This document shows, one piece after another, positions 45,395 to 51,859 of a DNA stretch of 51,859 nt. Numbering within the stretch: position 1 is the first letter of the stretch; every line of letters begins with the position of its first letter. The DNA is from Gammaproteobacteria bacterium UBA6724 (GTDB taxonomy: Bacteria > Pseudomonadota > Gammaproteobacteria > Pseudomonadales > Azotimanducaceae): contig DKIG01000017.1 in assembly GCA_002454165.1 (NCBI GenBank), forward strand, positions 1-51,859, written 5' to 3'. A program made the translations under genes and the position numbers. The notes beneath the pieces were generated by a model. That model ran no database searches. It had not been told where the DNA came from and was given only the letters and a program-made list of their open reading frames with translations.

Positions 45395-46706
45395 GATCCA
45401 TATCCGTTGCCAGACGAATACCTGAAAACTGCCATCGGTCAGGGGGATAAAAGAAATTTCTATAGGTGGCACGGATATGCGTCTGTGGCGTTGCGCAGGA
45501 ACCACCTCTCAGGACAAGTTGATTCGCCATGAATTTGCCATTGTACTCCCCCAGTTGCCCGGCAAAGGTTTTGAACCCCGGGTAGGCGGTATAGCCGCTG
45601 GATGTCCACTCCCACACATCGCCAAACATCAGTTCAAGATCCGGTTTCTTCACAGAAGTATCGGTGATTACTCTGCCACTCGGATGATAGCAACCAGTCT
45701 CAATAAAGTTGCCTTCAACGAGAAGACCCGAGGCGGCACGCTCCCACTCAAATTCTGTCGGCAGACGATAGCCACGCCAGTTAGCATAGGCATCAGCTTC
45801 ATAGGCACTGACATGACAGACCGGCTGATTCAAATCAACCTCCCGCTCACCCCCTAGGGTGTATTGCCAATAACTGCCGTCGTCGCGGCATGACCAGTAA
45901 AGAGGCGAGGTCCAGCGTTTCTGATGCTGCCCCTCTCTATTGGCTCGGCAATAATTCCAGGCATCGGATAGCCAGAGTTCAGCTCTTTCATAACCACCGT
46001 CTTCAATAAACTCAATGTATTCACCATTACTGACGGGCCGGTTTGCCAGGACGAAACTCCTCAACAACACCCTGTGTCTCGGTGATTCATTGTCAAATAT
46101 AAAACCTGCACCTGGGTCGGCACCTATTTCAAACTCACCGCCATCAAATTCGACAAAACACAAATCAGACAGGGTGCTAAATCCAGGGACAGGCTCAAGA
46201 TAAACAGGCTTGAGCGGATTGTTGCCGAGGTTGTACTTCAGGTCCGTCAGCAACAATTCCTGATGCTGTTGCTCATGGTTGATGCCCAACTCAACCATGA
46301 AACGCAACTCCGATGTATCTCTTGTTGAGAGTAGTTCCGACATATATTGATCAACATGGCGACGATAGGCGAACACCTCTTCCAGGGTGGGCCTTGAAAG
46401 TAACCCCCGGGCAGTTCGGGGCCAGAGCTCACCCACACCGTTGTAATACGAATTGAAAAGCATCTCGTAGGCGGGATGGAAAACCTTATAACTGGGAAGT
46501 TGGCGTTTAAGTATAAAAGTTTCAAAAAACCAGGAGACATGTGCAAGATGCCACTTGGGTGGACTGGCATCGTCCATGGGCTGAATTTGATAGTCCTCAA
46601 CTTCAAGCGGCGCACACAGCGCTAAGGTCTGTTGCCTGACTTTTAGATACCTATCAAGAAGAGTTTTCTGACATGACTCTTGCGTGTGTTGTTGCGTGGC
46701 TCTCAC
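45387..46706 (-). CDS. egtB: Ergothioneine-type sulfoxide synthase, EgtB-like
   Basis: Non-heme iron enzyme that joins hercynine to a thiol (gamma-glutamylcysteine or cysteine) with O2. The 439-residue protein has an N-terminal DinB-like domain with WHLAHVSWFFETFIL and the iron motif NHEQQHQELLLTD (H-x3-H-x-E), then a C-terminal formylglycine-generating-enzyme-like domain (GGEFEIGADPGAGFIFDNE; NWRGYRLPTEFEWERAA; VWEWTSSGYTAYPGF; VLRGGSCATP). Coupled to egtD; no egtA, egtC or egtE genes lie beside it. Confidence 0.92.
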   Translation of the reverse strand: MRATQQHTQESCQKTLLDRYLKVRQQTLALCAPLEVEDYQIQPMDDASPPKWHLAHVSWFFETFILKRQLPSYKVFHPAYEMLFNSYYNGVGELWPRTARGLLSRPTLEEVFAYRRHVDQYMSELLSTRDTSELRFMVELGINHEQQHQELLLTDLKYNLGNNPLKPVYLEPVPGFSTLSDLCFVEFDGGEFEIGADPGAGFIFDNESPRHRVLLRSFVLANRPVSNGEYIEFIEDGGYERAELWLSDAWNYCRANREGQHQKRWTSPLYWSCRDDGSYWQYTLGGEREVDLNQPVCHVSAYEADAYANWRGYRLPTEFEWERAASGLLVEGNFIETGCYHPSGRVITDTSVKKPDLELMFGDVWEWTSSGYTAYPGFKTFAGQLGEYNGKFMANQLVLRGGSCATPQTHIRATYRNFFYPPDRWQFSGIRLATDMDHV

Positions 46707-46780
46707 ACCAATACCTATTCCTGGTTTGCCAACATTCTATGTCATGTCTCCCGGAAACAGTAAATGATGATTGCTAAGCG

Positions 46781-47395
46781 TCAATGCAAAGTGCTGAGCA
46801 CCCGCTCAATCTTTCCTGCCTGATGCGGTGCTTTGATAAAACCTGCATATCTTGCTTCTGGATCAATGATGACAAGGCTAGCGTTGTGATCGACAGTATA
46901 GGTGCCGGGCTTAGCACCCGGCACCTTACCAAATGCAATGTTAACCTGACGAGATAGATTGACCGTTTCCTCAAAGGTGCCAGAAAAACCTTTGAAGGTG
47001 GGATTAAACGCTGGCAGATAGTTCCGCAGACGTTCAGGTGTGTCTCTCTCCGGGTCCACACTGACCAGGATGATTTGCGGCGAATGTTTGAGATTCGTCA
47101 CTACATCGTTAAGTACCTGGAGCGTCGTCGGACAGATATGCGGGCAGGATGTGAAGCCAAAAAACAGCACCGACCATTGCCCCCTCAGGGTGTCAAGATT
47201 GGCGGGCTTGCCTTCATAGTCAACCAGGGAAAAATCAGTCAGAGGCTTCGGCGCATCAAAACGATAGTAACCCAGGGAGCGGGCTTCCTTCTCCGTCATC
47301 CCGGGCGGGGAGAGCAGACTAAACAACAGGAGCCCAAGTGCGAAAGCAATGATCGCGGCAATGCCCAACAGAGTATTACGCACACCGACATCCAT
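46781..47395 (-). CDS. SCO1/SenC family copper chaperone
   Basis: Membrane-anchored thioredoxin-fold protein that delivers copper to cytochrome oxidase. 204 residues; N-terminal anchor (TLLGIAAIIAFALGLLLFSL), then FSLVDYEGKPANLDTLRGQW, the copper site FGFTSCPHICPTTL (C-x3-C) and the ligand His in YTVDHNASLVIID. It lies 54 bp downstream of the heme O synthase gene, so both serve oxidase assembly; the oxidase genes themselves are not in the window. Confidence 0.93.
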   Translation of the reverse strand: MDVGVRNTLLGIAAIIAFALGLLLFSLLSPPGMTEKEARSLGYYRFDAPKPLTDFSLVDYEGKPANLDTLRGQWSVLFFGFTSCPHICPTTLQVLNDVVTNLKHSPQIILVSVDPERDTPERLRNYLPAFNPTFKGFSGTFEETVNLSRQVNIAFGKVPGAKPGTYTVDHNASLVIIDPEARYAGFIKAPHQAGKIERVLSTLH

Positions 47396-47449
47396 CTCTG
47401 CGCCCTCCTGATTTCACCTGTCTATTTATCTCGGCATTTAATTCAGCGT

Positions 47450-48403
47450 CTATCCCAGATGCGGCAGATAGGTCACTGGTAGCAGGTGGTGGTCCACCAG
47501 CAACGCCAAGAACAAGAGTAGTAGATAAACAATTGAATAGCGGAAGGTCGCCAGGGGAGCAGATTTGTTATCGCCCAGCAACAGCACCAGAGACCAGTAG
47601 AGGAAGCCAGCACCCAATGCCAGAGCCGCCAGCAGATACAGAAGATTGCTCATGCCGGTCAGGTAGGGAAGCACCGAGACGACAATCAGGATGATCGTAT
47701 AAAGCAAAATTTGGAACTTCGTATAAGGCTCCCCGTGGGTGACGGGCAACATGGGTATGTCTGCCTGGCGGTAGTCTGCCAGTCGACTTATCGCCAAGGA
47801 CCAGAAGTGCGGCGGCGTCCAGGCGAAAATAATCAACACCAGCAAGAGCCCACCGCCATCAATGCTGTTCGTCACCGCCGTCCAACCGAAGAGGGGCGGG
47901 GCAGCACCAAACAACCCGCCAATCACAATATTCTGAGGCGTCGCCCGTTTGAGATACACCGTGTAAATAACGCCATAGCCAAACCAGGAAACCAGGTTCA
48001 ACCAGGCGGTTAAGGGGTTCACCAGAAAAGTCAGCAGCGTAATACCCGTGATAGCCGTGATGCCAATAAATACGATTGCCTCAGGGGGCGTGACTCTCCC
48101 CTCAGCAACTGGACGATGCCGAGTGCGTGCCATACGCGCATCAATGTTTGCATCCACCAGATGGTTCAGTGCCGCCGCCGAACCAGCCACCAGCGCGACA
48201 CCGAGGGTGCCGAACACAAGAATTTCCCAAGGAATCTCCCAAAGTGCCACCCCATCGGTCGCCAGGGACATGCCCACAAGCGTACAAAGCAACATCAGCA
48301 GCACTACTCGGGGTTTGCACATTTCCAGATAGTCGCGGCTACGGCTACCTAAACGGTCGCGCCAGTTGGCAGGGGCGGCGAGTGACTCTGATGCTTCCGT
48401 CAT
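47450..48403 (-). CDS. cyoE: Protoheme IX farnesyltransferase (heme O synthase)
   Basis: Adds a farnesyl group to heme B for heme O/A-containing oxidases. 317 residues with about eight membrane helices. It begins with a soluble N-terminus, then YLEMCKPRVVLLMLLCTLVG; the polyprenyl-binding motif is LNHLVDANIDARMARTRHRP, and WTPPHFWSLAISRLADYRQA is the second conserved loop. Followed by the SCO gene. Confidence 0.95.
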   Translation of the reverse strand: MTEASESLAAPANWRDRLGSRSRDYLEMCKPRVVLLMLLCTLVGMSLATDGVALWEIPWEILVFGTLGVALVAGSAAALNHLVDANIDARMARTRHRPVAEGRVTPPEAIVFIGITAITGITLLTFLVNPLTAWLNLVSWFGYGVIYTVYLKRATPQNIVIGGLFGAAPPLFGWTAVTNSIDGGGLLLVLIIFAWTPPHFWSLAISRLADYRQADIPMLPVTHGEPYTKFQILLYTIILIVVSVLPYLTGMSNLLYLLAALALGAGFLYWSLVLLLGDNKSAPLATFRYSIVYLLLLFLALLVDHHLLPVTYLPHLG

Positions 48404-48589
48404 CTTGTTGCGTCTTTGTCTGTCATAGAATGGGCGCTGTGTAGCATCTTGCAGGAGTGTCCAGTTTCTTTGAGAGCACCGTTAATCAGTGCTCTTAACC
48501 AGTATGCCCCCCACTCCCTCAGGGCGCAAGATGTAGGGGCGGGGTTCTGATGCAAATAACGGGATGAGGCACGAGTGGATAGGAGGAGG

Positions 48590-48634
48590 TTTGTGGTGCT
48601 TGGTTATGCCGATATGCGCCGAGCGTGATAAAGG
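48590..48634 (-). pseudogene. Short diverged copy of the DprA-like gene's 5' segment
   Basis: This 45-bp stretch matches 51571-51613 at roughly 38 of 44 aligned positions with a single 1-bp gap. On the minus strand it reads FITLGAHIGITKHHKP against IVTLGDVGIAKRHKTA in the truncated copy. No further homologous sequence follows. It lies just past the end of the full-length DprA-like gene and appears to be the stub of a third copy. Confidence 0.55.
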
Positions 48635-48640
48635 AAATTT

Positions 48641-49144
48641 TCACTTCTCGCTCAGTCGGATGATTTCCTTGTGCGGCACGATACGGGACAGGGCTTCGGC
48701 AAGCGCGCCAGTCTGGCTCAGGTGGCCAATGACGATACGGTTAGCGACCGACAGCATGAAGTCGTTGCGTTTGCGCGCGGTGGCGGCGGTGATGCGCTGA
48801 ACCGAATCAAGAAAAGGGCTGATAACCAACAGCCGCCCGCTATCAATCGATTTCTTGACGGCGGGTGGATACCGCTTCGGTAAACCGCGTGCGGCGGCGA
48901 GGATGATCGGCTGGTCGCCTTTGAGCAGAATATCCAGCACATCGCGCTCAAGTCGGGAATGGAAACCGGACATCACACATTCCCCGTTATCGCGCGCCGC
49001 CTTCGCCCAGTCGTAGATAGGCAACACCGCCTTGGCGGGATATTTGCGCGAACATAAAAAAGCGGTTTTGTGGAAGATTATGTTTGCGCTGTTGCCATGT
49101 GCAGAGACGGCATCTGTCCATGGAGAAATTTGCAAGGACGACAT
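48641..49144 (-). CDS. DprA/Smf-like Rossmann-fold protein (third gene of the RloAB-type operon)
   Basis: A 167-residue protein. The core HKTAFLCSRKYPAKAVLPIY, CVMSGFHSRLERDVLDILLK, QPIILAAARGLPKRYP, SGRLLVISPF, RITAATARKRNDFMLSVANR and IVIGHLSQTGAL follows the DprA/Smf (SLOG-like) nucleotide-binding pattern. The first 24 residues (from MSSLQISPWTDAVSAHG) differ from the other copy and look substituted. The ATG is 6 bp after the RloB stop, so it reads as the third gene of the ATPase-RloB operon. Its middle, 48867-49073, is repeated almost exactly at 51372-51578. DprA itself loads RecA on single-stranded DNA; this short relative's role is unknown. Confidence 0.75.
   Translation of the reverse strand: MSSLQISPWTDAVSAHGNSANIIFHKTAFLCSRKYPAKAVLPIYDWAKAARDNGECVMSGFHSRLERDVLDILLKGDQPIILAAARGLPKRYPPAVKKSIDSGRLLVISPFLDSVQRITAATARKRNDFMLSVANRIVIGHLSQTGALAEALSRIVPHKEIIRLSEK
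48867..49073. repeat. 207-bp direct repeat, copy A
   Basis: Matches 51372-51578 in the same orientation with four mismatches and no gaps (about 98%). It covers the HKTAFLCSR-to-KRYP part of the DprA-like gene. Sequence similarity stops abruptly at both edges. Confidence 0.93.
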
Positions 49145-49150
49145 CAGGAT

Positions 49151-49822
49151 TTAATGTTTTGGGGGTTTAATGGTTTGCAGAAAACCGACGAGTTCGTGAA
49201 CTCTGGTGGATGGGTTGCTGGTGCCGGTTTTTTTAGCCGCTTGTAATACATGCGCCGCATTGGTTTTTGCGGTTCCTAATTTACCTTTCAAGATGAGAAA
49301 CATATCATTACGGTTTTTTCTATAACTTGGCAAATATTGCTTCAGGTCGGACTCAACCTGTGCGCCTGCACTTTGACCACCAGATATCGCTTTATAAGGT
49401 TTGGTGCTGTATCCGTAATGTAGTAAAAACCAGTATTCAAAAGCAGGTACCGATGTTATGGCAACGAAAGTGTCTTTAGGTTTCATGTTGTACAACTTGT
49501 TTAGGGTCGCTTGATATGTAGGATGGTTATCTTTATCAAATACGCAATATACCTTGTCATACGGATCGCCCAGTTGCTTCTCTTCCTCGTACAGACTTTT
49601 GGCTAATTCAACAACACTTTTCGGGCTTGAACCGCCTTCCCCTGTAATTTTTACATTAACACTGCTGATTTTATAATGCCGTATAAGCCCGTTGAAATAA
49701 TTAGGCTCAGTTACTTCCCCTTCGCAGACAATCAAAACCTTGCTATAAGGTGCTCGTTTACTCCGGCGGCGCGCTAGATTTTTGGCGAACTTTCGTTTGT
49801 GGAACAGATTATTTGTACCCAT
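49151..49822 (-). CDS. RloB-like TOPRIM-type protein (probable nuclease of an anti-phage pair)
   Basis: A 223-residue RloB-family protein. A basic N-terminus (KRKFAKNLARRRSKR) is followed by a TOPRIM-like core: acidic residues in VLIVCEGEVTEPNYFNGLI (Glu34/Glu36) and the D-x-D in VYCVFDKDNHPTY (Asp96/Asp98), then FEYWFLLHYGYSTKPY. RloB was named as a restriction-linked ORF, and the AbiL abortive-infection pair has the same ATPase-plus-RloB design. It begins 3 bp after the ATPase gene and is followed by the DprA-like gene after 6 bp. Nuclease activity is inferred. Confidence 0.85.
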   Translation of the reverse strand: MGTNNLFHKRKFAKNLARRRSKRAPYSKVLIVCEGEVTEPNYFNGLIRHYKISSVNVKITGEGGSSPKSVVELAKSLYEEEKQLGDPYDKVYCVFDKDNHPTYQATLNKLYNMKPKDTFVAITSVPAFEYWFLLHYGYSTKPYKAISGGQSAGAQVESDLKQYLPSYRKNRNDMFLILKGKLGTAKTNAAHVLQAAKKTGTSNPSTRVHELVGFLQTIKPPKH

Positions 49823-49825
49823 TTT

Positions 49826-51100
49826 TCATCCCTGCGCGCTCTCAATATAAGGCAGGGCGCCATATCTGCCAGACAAATACATCTGTTCCAGATTCTCTCG
49901 CCCTTTGCGCGGACGGAAATCACTTAGGGGATAAACCTGGGTCGTCTGAATTTCGTCCTTTTCACAAAACCAAATTTGATCGCGGCGGAGAGTCTTCTGA
50001 TTAAGGATAGTGATATCGTGGGTAGTAAAGATCAGTTGTGCGTTATTGGGGTTGGTCTTTTTGTTGTTAAACAGACTTACTAAATACTCAACCAATTTTG
50101 GATGCAGGCTATTGTTCAGTTCGTCCACTAACAGAACATAACCGTTTGTTAAAACATCAATCCAGGGCCATATCAATGAGAAAAACTTTTGAGTGCCATC
50201 TGATTCCTCATCAAAGTCAAATACAACGGATTCGCCATCCGGATCATGATGCATCGTCTGAACATCATAGCGAAACTTCTTTTCCTCTTCCCTGACAATA
50301 GTCTGTCTCATAGATCTCGGGGTATTTTTATGTTGGAGAACTGATTCGAACGTAGTTTTCTCTACCTGGATACTATCAATGTCTAAATCCGCAGCGCGCA
50401 AATACTCCAGAACATCTTCTTTTGTATCTTCTCTGTCACAAAGTAATACGCTAATATCGTGACCCCATCTAGAAATACTGTCCTTGTCGAATATTTTAAT
50501 GAACCAATCAAAAACAGGCTGTAATTGTTGGCTATTTAGTTGCGCCGCGGTGGAAAGATATAAAGCGTTATCGCGGGTTGATTTTTGCCATAGGTTTTTT
50601 TCTCCCATCAGGGATGGTCCCAAAAGCCATTCATGTTGTTTCTTTTTCTTATCCCATTCGCGACCCAGCCAATGTTGGAGGCGATTTTTCGGATAGGCAA
50701 ACAACCATTCATCCACAATGCGCTCACGAGTAGCGGAAAACCCGTATTGGTAGCGCACGTCTTCGGCAATAAAAATCACTTCAAATTCAGTGGGTGCGTT
50801 CCGTGTAGTCGCATCCAGTTTGAAGGGTACCACTGGAACAAAATCTCCCCGATGTTGCTGAGCAGATCCCAGCACAATATCTTTCATTGTTTGAAGAGAT
50901 TCCAGGAGATTGGACTTCCCCGCTGCATTGGCACCATAAATTGCCACGGAAGGTAGCAATGTAATGCTAGAACCAGCCCCCGAACAGGGTGCCTCCAAAG
51001 TCTGGGTATCCGCCATTTCCCTACCCTTTGAAGCGACCAGACTAAGGGTTTGGCGGTCTTTGATGGATTTGAAATTAGTGACACTAAATTCAATTAACAT
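49826..51100 (-). CDS. AAA15-family ATPase (RloA/AbiLi-like)
   Basis: A 424-residue SMC/OLD-like ATPase. It begins LIEFSVTNFKSIKDRQTLSL, has Walker A YGANAAGKSNLLES (residues 56-63 within it), a long insert with ENLWQKSTRDNALYL, the ABC-like signature region DGTQKFFSLIWPWIDVL, and Walker B/D-loop LLVDELNNSLHPKLVEYLVS followed by LIFTTHDITILNQK. Such ATPases pair with TOPRIM/RloB effectors in defence systems. GAGG and a TTGACA promoter lie upstream. It is the first gene of the operon. Confidence 0.88.
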   Translation of the reverse strand: MLIEFSVTNFKSIKDRQTLSLVASKGREMADTQTLEAPCSGAGSSITLLPSVAIYGANAAGKSNLLESLQTMKDIVLGSAQQHRGDFVPVVPFKLDATTRNAPTEFEVIFIAEDVRYQYGFSATRERIVDEWLFAYPKNRLQHWLGREWDKKKKQHEWLLGPSLMGEKNLWQKSTRDNALYLSTAAQLNSQQLQPVFDWFIKIFDKDSISRWGHDISVLLCDREDTKEDVLEYLRAADLDIDSIQVEKTTFESVLQHKNTPRSMRQTIVREEEKKFRYDVQTMHHDPDGESVVFDFDEESDGTQKFFSLIWPWIDVLTNGYVLLVDELNNSLHPKLVEYLVSLFNNKKTNPNNAQLIFTTHDITILNQKTLRRDQIWFCEKDEIQTTQVYPLSDFRPRKGRENLEQMYLSGRYGALPYIESAQG

Positions 51101-51115
51101 TGTTTATATCCTCAT

Positions 51116-51145
51116 TTAATAGCATATTTTGGTAATATTTGTCAA
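51116..51145 (-). promoter_or_regulatory. Promoter of the ATPase-RloB operon
   Basis: On the minus strand, TTGACA (51140-51145) and TATTAA (51116-51121) are 18 bp apart, 16 bp before the ATPase ATG. A second TTGACA lies about 30 bp further upstream in a similar context (TTTGACAAAAGATA against TTTTGACAAATATT), which could be an alternative promoter or a direct-repeat operator. The surrounding region 51101-51210 is much more AT-rich than the core genes. Confidence 0.55.
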
Positions 51146-51352
51146 AATAAGCCATATAAACTATCTTTTGTCAAATTTAATGTGTCAGATAGAAGCAAAA
51201 ATATCCCCATCCAGCGGGAAGATGCCCTGTGGATTTATGTGTTTAGCCGTAGTTGTTAGGGGGTTTTCGGATCCTCAGCAACTAGGAAGTTGACGAAGGC
51301 GGAGCAGGTTATCAGCATGAACCGGGCAGTGTTTTGATTTGGGTTCAGTGAT

Positions 51353-51646
51353 TCACCGCTTGCAACGTGACGGATACCGCTTCGGCAAACCGCGTGCGGC
51401 GGCGAGGATGATCGGCTGGTCGCCTTTGAGCAGAATATCCAGCACATCACGCTCAAGTCGGGAATGGAAACCGGACATCACGCATTCCCCGTTATCGCGC
51501 GCCGCCTTCGCCCAGTCGTAGATAGGCAACACCGCCTTGGCGGGATAGTTGCGCGAACATAAAAAAGCGGTTTTGTGGCGCTTGGCAATGCCGACATCGC
51601 CGAGCGTGACAATGGCACTACTCCATCCGTGGAGATGTAAAACTTG
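51353..51646 (-). pseudogene. Truncated upstream copy of the DprA-like gene
   Basis: Reads MQVLHLHGWSSAIVTLGDVG, then IAKRHKTAFLCSR and on through ARGLPKRYP, then ends abruptly with SRCKR and a stop. It has what looks like the native N-terminal part (AKRHKTAFLCSR matches relatives that begin MxKRHKTAFLCSR) but lacks the C-terminal half. The C-terminal half is present only in the copy at 48641-49144. The start is uncertain: the place where relatives have ATG is an ATT here. The rest of the gap (51147-51352) holds nothing recognisable. Confidence 0.7.
51372..51578. repeat. 207-bp direct repeat, copy B
   Basis: Partner of 48867-49073, same orientation, four mismatches. The two copies are 2.3 kb apart and bracket exactly the ATPase and RloB genes. 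Confidence 0.93.
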
Positions 51647-51710
51647 CATCAATGCAGGTTTCCAGGAAGGATGGTCTCTCAGTTTAGTAAAATTGTGTGC
51701 CGTATTAGGA

Positions 51711-51857
51711 TTACCGCTTACGCACTTGACCGGGATGCCTTTTCGCTTGTTCCTGCTCCCATGCAAGGGCGGCTTCTCTGGTGGTGCGCAAGCCCACCTG
51801 CTTAATATGCCCTGTGCCCTGCCCCGGTTCGCCTTGATGCTCCGCCTCGCGGCGGTC
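51711..51857 (-). CDS. 3' end of an unidentified gene running off the window
   Basis: The minus-strand frame from the window edge reads DRREAEHQGEPGQGTGHIKQ, then VGLRTTREAALAWEQEQAKR, then HPGQVRKR and stop (48 residues). Composition is charged and Gln-rich. I do not recognise the family. The frame is open to the edge, so a longer gene probably continues beyond it. Confidence 0.45.
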   Translation of the reverse strand, partial: DRREAEHQGEPGQGTGHIKQVGLRTTREAALAWEQEQAKRHPGQVRKR

Positions 51858-51859
51858 GA

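Noticed and set aside
48473..48495. Hairpin AGAGCAC / GTGCTCT after the heme O synthase start
   Set aside because: Only 7 bp with a 9-nt loop and no T tract on either strand; it lies upstream of cyoE rather than at an operon end.
51647..51766. N-terminal extension of the truncated DprA-like copy (MHGSRNKRKG...)
   Set aside because: It is out of frame with the open frame that runs to the window edge and has no similarity to DprA relatives; it is probably a shadow of that gene and its trailer.

Overview
The window reads as a gammaproteobacterial chromosome whose backbone resembles the Pseudomonas/Cellvibrio side of the class. The core genes appear in an order I associate with pseudomonads: hemB, trxA, rho, a Fre-type flavin reductase, hemY-hemX-hemD-hemC divergent from argH, then cyaY, lptM-lysA-dapF-DUF484-xerC-yigB, PII, comM and cytochrome c5, then dsbA, cytochrome c4, engB, polA, DUF2782 and thrB. 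HemB has the Mg-type DPYTSHGQDG motif. No rRNA, tRNA or CRISPR array was seen. Taxonomy below class is inference.

Layout. (1) 1-2.4 kb: a luciferase-like flavin monooxygenase and an uncharacterised ferritin-like protein, probably one operon. (2) 2.5-6.3 kb: hemB, trxA, rho and a flavin reductase. (3) 6.3-20.5 kb: an accessory block, all on the minus strand. From its low end it holds a shattered tyrosine integrase, a shattered acetoacetyl-CoA synthetase, maiA-fahA-hmgA (homogentisate to fumarate and acetoacetate), an acetate-type symporter with its DUF485 partner, a TonB-dependent receptor with its FecR and ECF sigma factor, and a cytochrome P450. It sits between two core blocks and has an integrase remnant at one edge, so it looks acquired and partly decaying. 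(4) 20.6-48.4 kb: core genes for heme, arginine, lysine/diaminopimelate and threonine synthesis, PII signalling, c-type cytochromes, DsbA, PolA, an ergothioneine-type pair (egtB-egtD), Sco and heme O synthase. One unusual core-type gene is an IMP dehydrogenase resembling the trichomonad type. (5) 48.5-51.9 kb: a defence-type module of an AAA ATPase and a RloB-like TOPRIM protein (RloA/RloB or AbiL type). It is followed within 6 bp by a DprA/Smf-like gene, and the module lies between two 207-bp, about 98% identical direct copies of part of that gene.

How genes work together. HmgA, FahA and MaiA complete homogentisate breakdown. The AACS that would activate the released acetoacetate is dead, and the symporter has lost its signal-peptide segment to an in-frame amber codon. 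The ECF sigma, FecR and TonB receptor form a surface-signalled uptake unit. HemB, HemC and HemD (with HemX and HemY) build tetrapyrroles. LysA and DapF make lysine and cell wall precursor. A probable sigma-54 promoter drives a TorF-type porin with PII, and no amtB lies next to them.

A recurring oddity is short tandem duplication at gene ends: 24 bp at the 3' end of the monooxygenase gene, 18 bp at the 5' end of hemD, 15 bp in the dsbA signal peptide and 14 bp in the PII leader.
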